The notes under the pieces: model-generated
Seen by the model: the letters and a program-made list of their open reading frames with translations, nothing else
What the model was told of the DNA's origin: nothing
Database searches by the model: none
Program-made: the position numbers and the translations under genes
Shown here: piece after piece, positions 7,540-20,016 of the stretch
How positions within the stretch are numbered: position 1 is the first letter of the stretch
Layout of the letters: every line of letters begins with the position of its first letter
Source of the DNA: Streptomyces wedmorensis
GTDB lineage: Bacteria > Actinomycetota > Actinomycetes > Streptomycetales > Streptomycetaceae
Assembly: GCF_000716445.1 (NCBI RefSeq)
Contig: NZ_JNWK01000021.1
Span: 1 to 64,000 of the forward strand
Direction: 5' to 3'
DNA length: 64,000 bases

Positions 7540-9813
7540 TTGTCAACCGAGGAATTTCGGAAAGAGCAGCAATTCATCACCGATCTGTACGGACGGCTCG
7601 ACGACCTCAGGGACCAGGCCGAGGCCTCCGTCGCGCAGGCCCTGAGCACCCCGGGGGTCGGCAGCAACCAGGGCCGGCTCGAACGGGACGTGATGGTCGC
7701 CGAGCAGTCCGGCCTCCTCGCCGCGCTGAACGCGGGGGAGAGCGGGCTCTGCTTCGGCCGGCTCGTGTTCAAGGACGGACGCGACCACCACATCGGCCGG
7801 CTCGGCATCCGCGAGGACGACGCGAACCGCACCCCGCTCGTCGTCGACTGGCGCGCCGAGGTCGCCCGGCCCTTCTACCTCGCCACCGGGTACGAGCCGA
7901 TGGGCCTCACCCGCCGCCGGCACATCACCACCGCCGGCCGCACCGTGACCGCGCTCCACGACGAGGTCCTCGACCTCGCCGACGCCACCCGCACCGGTCA
8001 CGAGAGCCGCGACGCCGACGAGGTGCTGCTCGCCGCGCTCGACGCGGCCCGCACCGGCCGGATGCACGACATCGTGCAGACCATCCAGGCCGAGCAGGAC
8101 GCCATCATCCGCTCGCCGCACCGCGGGGTCCTCGTCGTCGAGGGCGGCCCCGGCACCGGCAAGACCGCCGTCGCCCTGCACCGGGCCGCGTACCTCCTCT
8201 ACGCCCACCGTGAGCAGCTCGCCCGGCGGGCCGTCCTGATCGTCGGCCCCAACCCGGCGTTCCTCGGCTACATCGGCAACGTCCTGCCCTCCCTCGGCGA
8301 GACCGGCGTCCTCCTCGCCACCCCCGCCGAACTGTTCCCCGGCGTCCGCGCCACCGGCACCGACACCCCGGAGGCCGCCGCCGTCAAGGGATCCGCGGCC
8401 ATGGCCGACGCCCTCGCCGCGGCGGTACGCGACCGCCAGCAGGTCCCCGACCGCGGCGAGCCGCTCGTCGTCCCGCACGACGACGGCGACCTGGTCATCG
8501 ACTGGGACATGGCGCTGGAGGCCCGCCACAAGGCCCGCGAGACCGCCCTCCCGCACAACCTCGCCCGCCCGTACTTCGTCTTCCGGATCCTCGACGCGCT
8601 CGCCGAGCAGCTCGCCGACCGGATCGGCGCCGACCCCTACGGCGGCCCCAACTTCCTCGGCCCCGACGACATCGCGCTGCTCGCCAAGGGCATCGCCGCC
8701 AACTCCGAGGTGTACGAGGCGATCGGCACGCTCTGGCCCGCCCTCACCCCGCAGGACTTCCTCGCCGACTACCTCGCCGAACCCACCCACCTCCCCGACG
8801 CGGACGCCGCGGCGATCCGGCGCGACGGCGGACCCTGGACCCCCGGCGACGTGCCCCTGCTCGACGAGGCCGCCGAACTCCTCGGCGAGGACGACTCGGC
8901 CGCCCGCGCCGCCGAGGAGGCCGAACGGCAGAAGCAGATCCAGTACGCGCAGGGCGTCCTCGACGTCTCCTTCGCCTCCCGCACCTACGAGTTCGAGGAC
9001 AAGGAGGAACTCGACAAGGACGCCTCCGAGGTCCTCTCCGCCCACGACATCATCGACGCCGAGCGCTTCGCCGAGCGCCACGAGGAGGCCGACCACCGCA
9101 CCGCCGCCGAACGGGCCGCCGCGGACCGCACCTGGGCCTTCGGTCACATCATCGTCGACGAGGCCCAGGAGCTCTCCGCGATGACCTGGCGGCTTCTCAT
9201 GCGTCGCAGCCCCACCCGCTCCATGACCCTGGTCGGCGACCCCGCGCAGACCGGCGACCCGGCGGGCGTCGGCGCCTGGGAGAGCATCCTCGCGCCGTAC
9301 GTGGAGGACCGCTGGGACCACGTGCGCCTCGGCGTCAACTACCGCACGCCCGCCGAGATCATGGCCGTCGCCGCCGAGGTGCGGCGGTCCGACGACCCCG
9401 CCTTCGAACCGCCGAGCTCCGTCCGCTCCACCGGCGTGGAACCCTGGGACCGCGCCGTCGAGGACCCGGTCAAGGAGGCCGCCGACGCCGTCGCCGCCGA
9501 GGCCCGCGCGGAGGGCCGGCTCGCCGTCATCGCCCCGCCCGCGCTCCACCCCGGTCTCGTCGCCGCCCTCCCGGACGCCTCGTACGGCCCGAAGCCCGAC
9601 CTCACCAGCCCGGTCGTCCTGCTCGACCCCCGGCAGGCCAAGGGCCTGGAGTTCGACACCGTCCTCGTCGTCGACCCGGACGGCATCCGGGCCGGCGCCA
9701 CGCACGGGGTCAACGACCTGTACGTGGCGCTGACCCGGGCCACTCAGCGCCTGGGGATCATCCGCCCGGCGGCTGTCCCACCGGCCTCCGCGCGGGCCGT
9801 CACGCCGGCCTGA
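7540..9813 (+). CDS. helD: HelD-family RNA polymerase-recycling ATPase (HelR-like)
   Basis: A 757-residue UvrD-like superfamily 1 ATPase lacking an obvious nuclease domain. It has an N-terminal coiled coil (residues 1-60), Walker A GGPGTGKT at 202-209, Walker B IIVDEAQE at about 537, and helicase motifs GDPAQT, NYRTP and [11 protein letters not shown]. HelD proteins pull RNA polymerase off DNA or nucleic acid and recycle it; the actinomycete subgroup HelR protects polymerase from rifamycins (established for S. venezuelae). The TTG start at 7540 follows GGGAG with a 5-bp gap and begins directly with the coiled coil. It is monocistronic, and its last 14 bases overlap the convergent glgB. HelD versus HelR sub-type needs a tree. 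Confidence 0.85.
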   Translation: MSTEEFRKEQQFITDLYGRLDDLRDQAEASVAQALSTPGVGSNQGRLERDVMVAEQSGLLAALNAGESGLCFGRLVFKDGRDHHIGRLGIREDDANRTPLVVDWRAEVARPFYLATGYEPMGLTRRRHITTAGRTVTALHDEVLDLADATRTGHESRDADEVLLAALDAARTGRMHDIVQTIQAEQDAIIRSPHRGVLVVEGGPGTGKTAVALHRAAYLLYAHREQLARRAVLIVGPNPAFLGYIGNVLPSLGETGVLLATPAELFPGVRATGTDTPEAAAVKGSAAMADALAAAVRDRQQVPDRGEPLVVPHDDGDLVIDWDMALEARHKARETALPHNLARPYFVFRILDALAEQLADRIGADPYGGPNFLGPDDIALLAKGIAANSEVYEAIGTLWPALTPQDFLADYLAEPTHLPDADAAAIRRDGGPWTPGDVPLLDEAAELLGEDDSAARAAEEAERQKQIQYAQGVLDVSFASRTYEFEDKEELDKDASEVLSAHDIIDAERFAERHEEADHRTAAERAAADRTWAFGHIIVDEAQELSAMTWRLLMRRSPTRSMTLVGDPAQTGDPAGVGAWESILAPYVEDRWDHVRLGVNYRTPAEIMAVAAEVRRSDDPAFEPPSSVRSTGVEPWDRAVEDPVKEAADAVAAEARAEGRLAVIAPPALHPGLVAALPDASYGPKPDLTSPVVLLDPRQAKGLEFDTVLVVDPDGIRAGATHGVNDLYVALTRATQRLGIIRPAAVPPASARAVTPA

Positions 9814-12100
9814 GCCAGACCGTCGCCAGCGGCGGCAGCGTCATCCGCAGGCTCGTCGAGCGGCCGTGCCACGGCACCGACTCGGTCTTCACCGGGTCGG
9901 TGCCGACGACGTCCCCGCCGCCGTACCGCGCCGCGTCCGTGTTCAGGACCTCCGCCCAGGCGGCGAACGTGTCCGGCACCCCGAGCCGGTAGTCGTGCCG
10001 GACGACGGGCGAGAAGTTGGACACCGCGAGCAGCGGCGAGCCGAACGCGTCGAAGCGCAGGAACGCGAAGACGTTGTCGTCGGCCGCGTCCCCGACCACC
10101 CACTGGAAGCCCTCCGGGGCGGTGTCCCGCTCCCAGAGCGACGGGATCGCCGCGTACACCGTGTTCAGGTCCCGCACCAGGTCCCGCACGCCCCGGTGGT
10201 CCGCCTCCGCCCCGTACGCCGGGTCGAGCAGCCACCAGTCCGGGCCGTGCTCCGCCGACCACTCCGCGCCCTGGGCGAACTCCTGGCCCATGTAGAGGAG
10301 CTGCTTGCCGGGATGGGCCCACATGAACCCCAGGTAGGCCCGGTGGTTGGCCCGCTGCTGCCACCAGTCGCCCGGCATCTTCGACACCAGGGACCGCTTG
10401 CCGTGCACGACCTCGTCGTGCGAGATCGGCAGGATGTAGTTCTCGCTGTACGCGTACACCATCGAGAACGTCATCTCGTGGTGGTGGTACTTGCGGTGCA
10501 CCGGCTCCTTCTCGACGTAGCCGAGCGAGTCGTGCATCCAGCCCATGTTCCACTTCATGCCGAAGCCCAGGCCGCCGAAGCCGCCCGGACCCACCTGGTC
10601 GGTCGCCCGCGTGACCCCGTCCCAGGCCGTCGACTCCTCGGCGAAGGTCACGATGCCCGGGCAGCGCCGGTACACCGTGGCGTTCATCTCCTGGAGGAAC
10701 GCCACCGCGTCCAGGTTCTCCCGGCCGCCGAACTCGTTCGGCAGCCACTCGCCGTGCTCCCGCGAGTAGTCGAGGTAGAGCATCGACGCCACCGCGTCCA
10801 CCCGGAGCCCGTCGATGTGGAACTCCTGGCACCAGTACACCGCGTTCGCCACCAGGAAGTTCCGCACCTCCTTGCGGCCGTAGTCGAACTCCAGGGTCCC
10901 CCAGTCGGGGTGGTGCGAGCGGCGCGGGTCCTCGTGCTCGTACAGCGGGCGCCCGTCGAACTCGGCCAGCGCCCAGTCGTCCTTCGGGAAGTGCGCCGGG
11001 ACCCAGTCCATCAGGACCCCGATCCCCGCCCGGTGCAGCGCGTCCACCAGGTGCCTGAAGTCGTCCGGGGTGCCCATCCGGGCCGTCGGCGCGTAGAACC
11101 CGGTCACCTGGTAGCCCCAGGAGCCGCTGAACGGGTGCTCGGCGACGGCCATGAACTCCACGTGCGTGAAGCCCAGGTCCCGCACGTAGCCGGGGAGCTG
11201 CTCGGCCAGCTGCCGGTACGTCAGGCCCGGACGCCAGGACGGCAGGTGCATCTCGTACACCGACAGCGGCGCCTCGTGGTGCGGGCGGGCCCCGCGCCGC
11301 TCCATCCACTCCGCGTCGTCCCACACGTAGTGCGACTCCGTGACGATGGACGCGGTGTTCGGCGGGCACTCGGTGCGGCGGGCCATCGGATCCGCCCGGA
11401 CGGTGTGCGAGCCGTCCGGGCGGGCGATGTCGTACTTGTAGACGGCGCCCTCGCCGATCCCCGGCACGAACAGCTCCCACACGCCCGTCGAACCCAGCGA
11501 CCGCATCGGCAGCCCCGTGCCGTCCCAGCACGTGAAGTCGCCCGTGACCCGCACGCCGCGCGCGTTCGGCGCCCACACGGCGAACCGGGTCCCGGCGACG
11601 CCCTCGTGGGTCATCGTCCGGGAGCCCAGCGCCGTCCACAGCTCCTCGTGCCGGCCCTCCCCGATGAGGTGCAGGTCGAGCTCGCCGAGCGACGGCAGGA
11701 AGCGGTACGGGTCGCGTACGGCCAGCTCGTCGCCGCCGTCCTCGTAGCGGACGCGCAGCTCGTACGCCGGGACCTTGCGCAGCAGCGGGATCACCACAGA
11801 GAAGAGCCCGTCCCCGTCGTCGTGCAGCACCACGCGCCGGTCCTTCGTGACGACGGCGACCTCCTTCGCCCACGGGCGCAGCACCCGGACGGCGACGCCG
11901 CCCCGCACCGGATGCGCGCCGAGCACGCCGTGCGGGTCGTGGTGCTCGCCCGCCAGCAGCCGGGCCCGCTCGCCCGGATCCAGCGGTGGCGCCTTCCGCG
12001 GCGCCGTCCGGTCCACCGGTGGCGCCTTCCGTACCGCGGTCCGGTCCGGCTTGGGCGTCTTGTTGGTACGGGACGTCTTGCCTGCGGATCGGGCGGTCAC
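9800..12100 (-). CDS. glgB: 1,4-alpha-glucan branching enzyme GlgB
   Basis: A 766-residue GH13_9 branching enzyme that creates alpha-1,6 branches. It has two N-terminal carbohydrate/beta domains (about 45-270), then the catalytic barrel. The catalytic nucleophile is Asp435 in [15 protein letters not shown], the acid/base Glu488 in TFAEESTAW and the transition-state Asp562 in [13 protein letters not shown] at 12100 is preceded by AGGAGG. The first 40 residues are a Lys/Arg/Pro-rich extension carrying a short internal duplication ([17 protein letters not shown]). It is the last gene of the glgE-treS-mak-glgB series, where it branches the glucan that GlgE elongates. The 3' end overlaps helD by 14 bp. 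Confidence 0.97.
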   Translation of the reverse strand: MTARSAGKTSRTNKTPKPDRTAVRKAPPVDRTAPRKAPPLDPGERARLLAGEHHDPHGVLGAHPVRGGVAVRVLRPWAKEVAVVTKDRRVVLHDDGDGLFSVVIPLLRKVPAYELRVRYEDGGDELAVRDPYRFLPSLGELDLHLIGEGRHEELWTALGSRTMTHEGVAGTRFAVWAPNARGVRVTGDFTCWDGTGLPMRSLGSTGVWELFVPGIGEGAVYKYDIARPDGSHTVRADPMARRTECPPNTASIVTESHYVWDDAEWMERRGARPHHEAPLSVYEMHLPSWRPGLTYRQLAEQLPGYVRDLGFTHVEFMAVAEHPFSGSWGYQVTGFYAPTARMGTPDDFRHLVDALHRAGIGVLMDWVPAHFPKDDWALAEFDGRPLYEHEDPRRSHHPDWGTLEFDYGRKEVRNFLVANAVYWCQEFHIDGLRVDAVASMLYLDYSREHGEWLPNEFGGRENLDAVAFLQEMNATVYRRCPGIVTFAEESTAWDGVTRATDQVGPGGFGGLGFGMKWNMGWMHDSLGYVEKEPVHRKYHHHEMTFSMVYAYSENYILPISHDEVVHGKRSLVSKMPGDWWQQRANHRAYLGFMWAHPGKQLLYMGQEFAQGAEWSAEHGPDWWLLDPAYGAEADHRGVRDLVRDLNTVYAAIPSLWERDTAPEGFQWVVGDAADDNVFAFLRFDAFGSPLLAVSNFSPVVRHDYRLGVPDTFAAWAEVLNTDAARYGGGDVVGTDPVKTESVPWHGRSTSLRMTLPPLATVWLRPA
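11985..12050 (-). repeat. 33-bp direct repeat inside glgB
   Basis: Two 33-bp copies starting at 11985 and 12018 share GGTGGCGCCTTCCG and GTCCGGTCC. They are in frame and duplicate an 11-residue RKAPP-containing block in the basic N-terminal extension of GlgB. Confidence 0.7.
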
Positions 12101-12266
12101 CGGGGGCCTCCTGGAGGGCGAGGGGAACGGGGGTACGGATGCGCAACGTCTCTGGGTCCCGCTGGACACTCGGCCGAACGGGCCCCACCCCGTTCCCGCA
12201 GGCGAGCGCCGTCCCCCGCGGCCTCCCTCTGCTCCGAACGTGTCGCGGACGGCGTGGGGCGCCCGA

Positions 12267-13610
12267 TCACAGGGGGGTGGCCAGGCGGTGGATGGCGGAC
12301 ATGGGGACGGGGAGCCAGTCGGGACGGTGACGGGCCTCGTAGACGACCTCGTAGACCGCCTTGTCGGTCTCGTAGGCACGGAGGAGCGCGGGGTCCGCGC
12401 GCGGGTCCTCCCCGGCCGCCTCGGCGTACCCCGTGCAGTAGGCGGCCCGGCAGCGGGCGGCCCAGTCGGCGTTCCAGGGGCGGTGGGTGCGGGCCGCGTA
12501 GTCGAAGGAGCGGAGCATGCCCGCGACGTCGCGGACGGTGGGCTGGGGGCTGCGCCGTTCGTCGAGGGGCTTCGCGGGTTCGCCCTCGAAGTCGATGACG
12601 GCCCAGGCGCCGTCGGATCCGCGGAGGGTCTGCCCGAGGTGCAGGTCGCCGTGGATGCGCTGGAGCGCCCCCGCGCCGGCGCCGGCCGCCGCGAAGACCG
12701 CCCGCAGGCCGGGCACGTACGGCAGGAGCGCGGGCACGGCCTGGGCCGCCGCGTGGAGGCGGCGGTCCATCGCGTCGGCGGCCTCCTCGGCCTCGGCCTT
12801 CCGCAGCCGCCGGGTGGGCAGGGCCGCGGCGAGGGCGAGGTGGACCTCGGCGGTGGCGCGGCCGAGGGCGCGGGCCTCGGCGGTGAACTCGCGGCCGTCG
12901 GCGAGCGCGTCGAGGGCGAGCCGCCAGCCGTCCCGCGAGTTGCGCAGATAGGGCTGGAGGACGCCGAGGGTGGAGGCCCCGGACTCGAACCAGGCGACCG
13001 GCGCGGGGACCCGTTCGCAGCCGGCCTGGCTGAGGGCGAGCGGGAGTTCCAGGTCGGGGTTGGCACCGGGGCTGACCCGCCGGAAGATCTTCAGGATGAA
13101 CGAATCTCCGTAGACCAGAGACGAGTTGGACTGTTCGGCGTCGAGCATGCGGGGGGCCAGGGCGGCGGGCAGGGCCGTGGTGGCGTGGAAGCGCAGGGGG
13201 CCGGTCCGGCCCGGGGTGCGCAGCCGCTCGTAGAGGAGTCCGGCGAGCCGCGGGTCGCGCAGCCCTTCGTACACGGCCCGTCCGGCGAGCGGCCCCTGCC
13301 GGATCCGCCCGATCAGGGCGGGGGCGAGGCGGGGCGGCAGCTGGGTGCGTACGCCCAGGAGGAGTTGGTAGCAGTCGGCGGGCGTCCCGGCCGGGCGGCC
13401 CGGTTGTTCGACCCGTACGAGGAGATGGAGGAGGCCGGGTCCCGCGCCGTCCAGAGGCAGCAGCTCGGTGGCCGCGTCCAGCGTGAATCCGGTGACCCGG
13501 CGGCCCTTGCCCGCGAACCAGCGCTGCCGTGGCAGCCATTCGTGGAGCAGGGGGGCGAGGGCCGGGAGGAGGGCGTCCGGGGCCCGGGTGGTGGATGCGG
13601 TCTCCGGCAT
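12267..13610 (-). CDS. mak: Maltokinase (Mak/Pep2)
   Basis: A 447-residue ATP-dependent maltose 1-kinase producing maltose-1-phosphate, the donor for GlgE. The aminoglycoside-phosphotransferase-like fold shows the Brenner-type motif [11 protein letters not shown] with catalytic Asp322 and the metal-binding VIDFEGEP with Asp340. The N-terminal cap begins [17 protein letters not shown], typical of Mak. The ATG at 13610 is preceded by AAAGGACG. In many actinobacteria this enzyme is fused to TreS; here they are separate genes with a 233-bp gap holding a hairpin, so Mak may have its own promoter. The next gene is glgB, 166 bp away. Confidence 0.95.
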   Translation of the reverse strand: MPETASTTRAPDALLPALAPLLHEWLPRQRWFAGKGRRVTGFTLDAATELLPLDGAGPGLLHLLVRVEQPGRPAGTPADCYQLLLGVRTQLPPRLAPALIGRIRQGPLAGRAVYEGLRDPRLAGLLYERLRTPGRTGPLRFHATTALPAALAPRMLDAEQSNSSLVYGDSFILKIFRRVSPGANPDLELPLALSQAGCERVPAPVAWFESGASTLGVLQPYLRNSRDGWRLALDALADGREFTAEARALGRATAEVHLALAAALPTRRLRKAEAEEAADAMDRRLHAAAQAVPALLPYVPGLRAVFAAAGAGAGALQRIHGDLHLGQTLRGSDGAWAVIDFEGEPAKPLDERRSPQPTVRDVAGMLRSFDYAARTHRPWNADWAARCRAAYCTGYAEAAGEDPRADPALLRAYETDKAVYEVVYEARHRPDWLPVPMSAIHRLATPL

Positions 13611-13792
13611 GGCATCGCGTCCTTTCCCCGGGGTGCGCAATGGGCTTTCGTGTGCTTTCAAATGCGCAGAGTGTCCCGGATTGCGGCTGTGACTGTCCGG
13701 ATGTGCGGGACGTGTCGGAAAGGGAAGATCCGTATGGGTCCGCCAAGTGGGCCCGGATGGACCTGAATCGTGTGTCGTTCACAGTGCCCAGA

Positions 13793-13816
13793 GTGGGACG
13801 GGGGAAACCGTCCCAC
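13793..13816 (-). terminator. Hairpin after treS
   Basis: A 9-bp perfect stem (GTGGGACGG at 13793-13801, complement at 13808-13816) with a 6-base loop lies 27 bp beyond the treS stop in the 233-bp treS-mak gap. It may attenuate readthrough into mak. The rest of the gap shows no gene. Confidence 0.5.
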
Positions 13817-13843
13817 CCCGGGTGAGCGAGAACTGGCTCCCGC

Positions 13844-15534
<1,691 letters not shown>

Positions 15535-15538
<4 letters not shown>

Positions 15539-17532
15539 GATGTGGGTGACCCTCCGGTCTGCGGGGACGGTCGCAGGACCAGGACGTGCGCGGGTGTGAC
15601 ACCCGGTTCCAGGCGCACGTAACTGGCCCTGCCCCAGTGATAGGTCTCGCCGGTGAGCTCGTCGCGCACCGGCACGGTCTCGTGCCAGTCGAGGCCGAGT
15701 TCCGGCATGTTCAACGAGAGTGAAGCCTCCTGGGTGTGGTGCGGGTCGAGGTTGACGACCACCAGGACGGTGTTCGAACCCGAGCGCTTCGAGTAGGCGA
15801 TCACCTGAGGGTTGTCGGTGTCATGGAACGTCAGGTTCCGCAGCCTGCGGAGCGCCGGGTGACGGCGCCTGATCCGGTTCAGGGTCGTGATCAGCGGGGT
15901 GATCGTGGCCCCCGCGCGCTCCGCCGACTCCCAGTCCCGGGGCCTCAGTTCGTACTTCTCCGAGTCGAGGTACTCCTCGCTGCCGTCCCGCAGCGCGGTG
16001 TTCTCGCACAGTTCGTACCCGGCGTACATGCCCCACGAAGGCGACAGCGTCGCCGCGAGCACCGCCCGTGCCTCGAACGCGGGCCGGCCGCCCTCCTGGA
16101 GGTAGGCGTGCAGGATGTCGGGGGTGTTCACGAAGAAGTTCGGGCGCATCTGCGCGGCCGTCTCGCCGGACAGCTCGGTGAGGTACTCCGTCAGCTCCTC
16201 CTTGGTGTTCCGCCAGGTGAAGTACGTGTACGACTGCTGGAAGCCGATCGCGCCGAGCGTCCGCATCATCGCCGGCCGCGTGAACGCCTCCGCCAGGAAG
16301 ATCACGTCCGGGTCGGCCCGGTTCACCTCGCCGATCACCCGCTCCCAGAACACCACCGGCTTGGTGTGCGGGTTGTCGACGCGGAAGATCCGGATGCCGT
16401 GGCCCATCCAGAACCGCAGGATCCGCACGGTCTCCTCGACGATCCCGTCCATGTCCCGGTCGAACGCGATGGGATAGATGTCCTGGTACTTCTTCGGCGG
16501 GTTCTCCGCGTACGCGATCGAGCCGTCCGGCCGGTGGTGGAACCACTCGGGGTGCTTCTCCACCCACGGGTGGTCGGGGGAGCACTGGAGCGCGAAGTCC
16601 AGCGCGATCTCCAGCCGCAGCTCCCGGGCCCGCGCCACGAACGCGTCGAAGTCCTCGAACGTGCCCAGGTCCGGGTGGAGCGCGTCGTGCCCGCCCTCCG
16701 GCGAACCGATCGCCCACGGCACGCCCACGTCCTCGGGCGACGCCGAAAGCGAGTTGTTCGGGCCCTTGCGGTGGGTCTCGCCGATCGGGTGCACCGGCGG
16801 CAGGTACACCACGTCGAAGCCCATCGCCGCCACCGCCGGCAGGCGTTCGGCCGCGGTGCGGAAGTTCCCGGGGACCGTACGGCCCCTGACCTTCCGTACG
16901 CCCTCCGAGCGCGGGAAGAACTCGTACCAGGAACCGAACAGGGCCCGCTCCCGCTCCACCTGGAGGGGCAACGCGGGCGAGGAGGACAGCAGTTCGCGCA
17001 GCGGGTACCGGTCGAGGGTCTCGACCACCCGCGGGGCGAGCGAGGCCGCGAGCCGGACGGCGGCCGGCCGGGACGGGTCGCGCAGCGCGTCCGCCGCCGC
17101 CAGCACCGCCTCACGGCCGCCGCCCTTCTTCGGGACGCCCTTCGCGGCGCGCTCGTGCAGCTCGGCCCCCTCGGCGAGGACCAGTTCGGAGTCGATCCCG
17201 GCCGGGATCTTGATCCTCGCCGTGTGGCGCCAGGTCGCCAGCGGGTCGCTCCAGGCCTCGACGGTGTACGTCCACAGGCCCTCGGCGCCCGGGGTGACCT
17301 CGGCACCCCACCGGTCGCTGCCGGGGGCCAGTTCGCGCATCGGGGTCCAGGGACCGGGGCGACCGGACGGGCCGCGCAGCACGACATTGGCGGCGACCGC
17401 GTCGTGGCCCTCGCGGAACACGGTCGCCGTCACCTCGAAGGTCTCTCCGGCCACCGCTTTCGCGGGGCGCCGGCCACAGTCGACCAGCGGGCGTACGTCC
17501 AGTACGGGAATGCGTCCCATGAGCGGATTCAC
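15535..17532 (-). CDS. glgE: Maltosyltransferase GlgE
   Basis: A 665-residue GH13_3 alpha-1,4-glucan:maltose-1-phosphate maltosyltransferase, close to the length of the S. coelicolor enzyme. The nucleophile is Asp386 in [10 protein letters not shown] and the acid/base Glu415 in FLAEAF; the 29-residue spacing equals that of the characterised enzyme. An N-terminal beta-sandwich domain (about 10-115) and an insert-bearing catalytic domain follow. The GTG at 17532 is preferred because AGGTGA lies just upstream; an ATG four codons later (17520) has no binding site. It is the first gene of the leftward glgE-treS-mak-glgB set. Product glucan is branched by GlgB. Confidence 0.96.
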
Positions 17533-17807
17533 AGCATCACCTGACGGGTTACGGGGGTGCGGTTGGTGGTGCGCTCTTTCTAGCTCCGTCGACGGCCGGC
17601 GGGTTGCGGGCATGGCCGCTCCTGTCCGCGTTCACTCGAATGGCGGGTCCACAGGGAGTACGGGGGTCCACGGGAAGTACGGGGTCACGAGGGATGGTTT
17701 CGGGAGGCGTACCGGAGGAGCCTTCCACGGTCGTCGGGCGGGCAATCCGGCGCTTTGTTAACTACTCGGGCGTAGCCGTACCGGCAAGCACGCGGTCCGG
17801 ACAGAAA
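17533..17807. other. glgE upstream region, no gene
   Basis: This stretch between the glgE start and the terminator of the next gene contains no convincing coding frame. It should hold the promoter of the glgE operon. Short direct repeats around GTACGGGGT and GGGAAGTACGG occur at about 17658-17690, but no clear promoter boxes were recognised. Confidence 0.6.
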
Positions 17808-17837
17808 AGAGCCCCGCCTTCTGTGGGGCGGGGCTCT
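17808..17837 (-). terminator. Strong terminator after the NmrA-like gene
   Basis: An 11-bp perfect stem (AGAGCCCCGCC at 17808-17818, complement at 17827-17837) with an 8-base loop. Read leftwards it is followed by a TTTTC run, giving a classical intrinsic terminator just after the stop at 17853. Confidence 0.85.
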
Positions 17838-17852
17838 GTTTCCGGCCGCGGG

Positions 17853-18794
17853 TCAGTGGTGCGGCGACGCGTCCGGCTCGTCCGCGTCCGTCGCCCAGAC
17901 CTGCCACGGCTGGCGGGCCACCCACTCCTCCACCGGCGGCGGGTCGAGGGCCAACACCTCGGTGGAGACGCCGTCGTCGTCGGCCATCAGGAGTGGATCC
18001 GCGCCGCTCGCCATGTAGTGGTAGATCCCGGCCACTCCGGCTGCCGCCGCCCCGCCCAGGACCCGGGCGAGACCGTGCTCGAAGGCGACCGGATCCAGCT
18101 CCTCGTACCGCACCGCCCGGCCGAGCCCCCGGCCGAAGGCCGCCGCCAGCTCGCCGCCCGTCAGCGACCGCGCACCGCCGATGTCGAACGTCCGGCCCTC
18201 CAGGCCCTCCCGGGTCAGCGCGGCGAACGCCGCCTCCGCCAGGCCCCGGTGGGACAGCCACGCCGTCCGCGCCGACTCCGGCAGCGGATAGGAGAGAACG
18301 CCCTCGTCGACGAGCGCCGGGCCGTTCCACGGCGAGAACAGGTTGTCCAGGTACACCGGCGGGCGGATCACCACCAGCGGCACCCCGCTGTCCCGCAGCA
18401 CCCGCTCGGCGAGCCGCCGCGTCTCGAAGGCGGCGATGTCCGTCGGACCGAGCGGAATGCGCGTGTTGGCGTTGAACACCAGCCGGACCGTGCCCGCCTT
18501 CAGGGCCGCCTCCGCGACGTTCCACGCGTACGTCTCCACCCGCTCGCTCTCGTACACCAGCGGCATCGTCACGAACGCGTGCGTCGTCCCCTCGAAGAAC
18601 CGCCGCACCTCGGCCGGCCGCCCCAGGTCGCCGGCGACGAACACGGCACCGGGCAGCGGCGGCCGGTCCGCCTCGGGGCGCCGGGTCATGGCCCGCACCC
18701 GGTGCAGCCGCTCGGCGAGGAGACGGGCCACCGCGGCGCCCTGGAAGCCGGTCGCGCCCACCACCGCCACCCGCATCGGAATCTCACTGGACAT
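17853..18794 (-). CDS. NmrA-like NAD(P)-binding protein
   Basis: A 313-residue atypical SDR of the NmrA/HSCARG type. The Rossmann motif is VAVVGATGFQGAAVARLL and a typical NmrA segment IRPPVYLDNL lies mid-protein. NmrA-like proteins act either as NADP-sensing regulators or as reductases on quinones and small carbonyls; which applies here is not clear. Two ATG starts are possible, 18794 and 18776; the second follows GTGAG and starts right at the Rossmann strand. It is divergent from the AraC gene with 118 bp between them, so the pair may be co-controlled as part of the accessory oxidative block. It ends at a strong terminator. Confidence 0.8.
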   Translation of the reverse strand: MSSEIPMRVAVVGATGFQGAAVARLLAERLHRVRAMTRRPEADRPPLPGAVFVAGDLGRPAEVRRFFEGTTHAFVTMPLVYESERVETYAWNVAEAALKAGTVRLVFNANTRIPLGPTDIAAFETRRLAERVLRDSGVPLVVIRPPVYLDNLFSPWNGPALVDEGVLSYPLPESARTAWLSHRGLAEAAFAALTREGLEGRTFDIGGARSLTGGELAAAFGRGLGRAVRYEELDPVAFEHGLARVLGGAAAAGVAGIYHYMASGADPLLMADDDGVSTEVLALDPPPVEEWVARQPWQVWATDADEPDASPHH

Positions 18795-18912
18795 GTGTGT
18801 CTGAGGCCCTTCGATAGGCTGTCACCGCTGTCGTGTCGGCGCCCTTCCAGGCTCGCCGCGACGGCTTCGGCCGTTCAATTAACAAACCGGGGCGGAAGTT
18901 GAAGGATCGTCC

Positions 18913-19878
18913 ATGGAAACCGTGGGAACCGACCGGCACGAGCAGCGCGAGGACCTCCTCAGCGAACTGCTGAAACCCCTCCGCCTCACCGGGGTCTTCG
19001 ACAGCCGCTGGCACGTCCGGGCCCCCTGGGCCATCGAGGGCGACGCCGAGCGCAGCTGCGCCGTCCTCCACTACGTCGTCGAGGGCGACTGCTGGATCAC
19101 CACCGAGGACGAACCCCCCGTCGAACTGCACGCCGGCGACCTCGTCGTCTTCCCCACCGGCACCGCGCACCGCCTCGCCGACCGGCCCGAGCGCCAGGGC
19201 GTCCCCCTCAAGGCCGTCCTGCCCGAACGGCAGCCCGGCACCTCCGGCGAGATCGTCATCGACGGCACCGGACCCGAGAGCCGGCTCCTGTGCGCCGGAC
19301 TCCACTACGACGCCAGCGCCGCCACCGGCCTCTACACCTCGCTGCCCTGGGCCCTCGTCCTCGACGGCCCCCAGGTCGACCGCGAACCGCTGCTCCGCGA
19401 CACCCTCCGGCTGCTCGCCGCACCCGACCGGCCCGTCGGACCCGGCGACCGGCTCATCACCCTGCGCGCCTTCGAGATGGCCCTCGTCCTCGCCCTGCGC
19501 CCGCTGCTCCGCGACCTCGCCGACAACCCGGCCTCGCTGCCGCTGCTGCGCCACCCCGGGATCAGCCGCGCGGTGGTCATCATGGCGACCCGCTTCGCCG
19601 AACCCTGGACCATCGACTCCGTCGCCCGCGAAGTCGGCATGTCCCGCTCCGCGTTCACCGCCGCCTTCCGCGACCTGGTCGGCGAGTCGCCCGCCCGGTA
19701 CCTCGCCGCCCGCCGCATGCAGGAGGCCGGCCGCCTCCTCTCCGAGACCTCGCTGCCCCAGTCGGCCGTCCCGTCCCGCGTCGGCTACCAGAGCGCCGTC
19801 GGGTTCCACCTCGCCTTCCGCAAGTGGTTCGGGGTGACCCCCGGCGAGTACCGCGCGGGGGAGGTCAGCGCCGCCTGA
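18913..19878 (+). CDS. AraC-family regulator with cupin sensor domain
   Basis: A 321-residue regulator. The N-terminal cupin (about 25-185) shows the GDLVVFPTGTAHRLAD signature of AraC proteins that sense small aromatic or hydrophobic ligands. The C-terminal AraC double helix-turn-helix (about 215-312) has WTIDSVAREVGMSRSAFTAA and VGYQSAVGFHLAFRKWFGVTPGEYR. It stands divergent to the NmrA-like gene and 138 bp upstream of the HpaB-like gene. The two direct repeats at 19904-19936 in that gap have the 21-bp spacing expected for its binding half-sites, so it is the likely activator of the operon that follows. Confidence 0.88.
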   Translation: METVGTDRHEQREDLLSELLKPLRLTGVFDSRWHVRAPWAIEGDAERSCAVLHYVVEGDCWITTEDEPPVELHAGDLVVFPTGTAHRLADRPERQGVPLKAVLPERQPGTSGEIVIDGTGPESRLLCAGLHYDASAATGLYTSLPWALVLDGPQVDREPLLRDTLRLLAAPDRPVGPGDRLITLRAFEMALVLALRPLLRDLADNPASLPLLRHPGISRAVVIMATRFAEPWTIDSVAREVGMSRSAFTAAFRDLVGESPARYLAARRMQEAGRLLSETSLPQSAVPSRVGYQSAVGFHLAFRKWFGVTPGEYRAGEVSAA

Positions 19879-19903
19879 CACCCCGACCTGACATCTTCGG
19901 GAG

Positions 19904-19936
19904 CCCCTGGACGGATCTTAAGGACCCCTGGACGGA
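19904..19936 (+). promoter_or_regulatory. Direct-repeat operator upstream of the HpaB-like gene
   Basis: CCCCTGGACGGA occurs at 19904-19915 and again at 19925-19936, exactly 21 bp apart (two helical turns) and in the same orientation. This is the standard geometry of an AraC-family binding site. It lies 81-113 bp ahead of the HpaB-like start and directly after the AraC gene. No good -35/-10 pair is obvious downstream, consistent with an activator-dependent promoter. Confidence 0.65.
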
Positions 19937-20016
19937 AGCTCATTGTCCCGGCGGTCCGCGCAGGCCCAGGCTCGGGTCCGGCAGAGCGCTGACACCCGAG
20001 GAGAGGCGAGGCACCG

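Noticed and set aside
17853-18794. NmrA-like gene as the missing flavin reductase for the HpaB-like enzyme
   Set aside because: It has the NmrA Rossmann fold, whereas HpaC-type partners have a flavin-reductase split-barrel; no such fold is visible.
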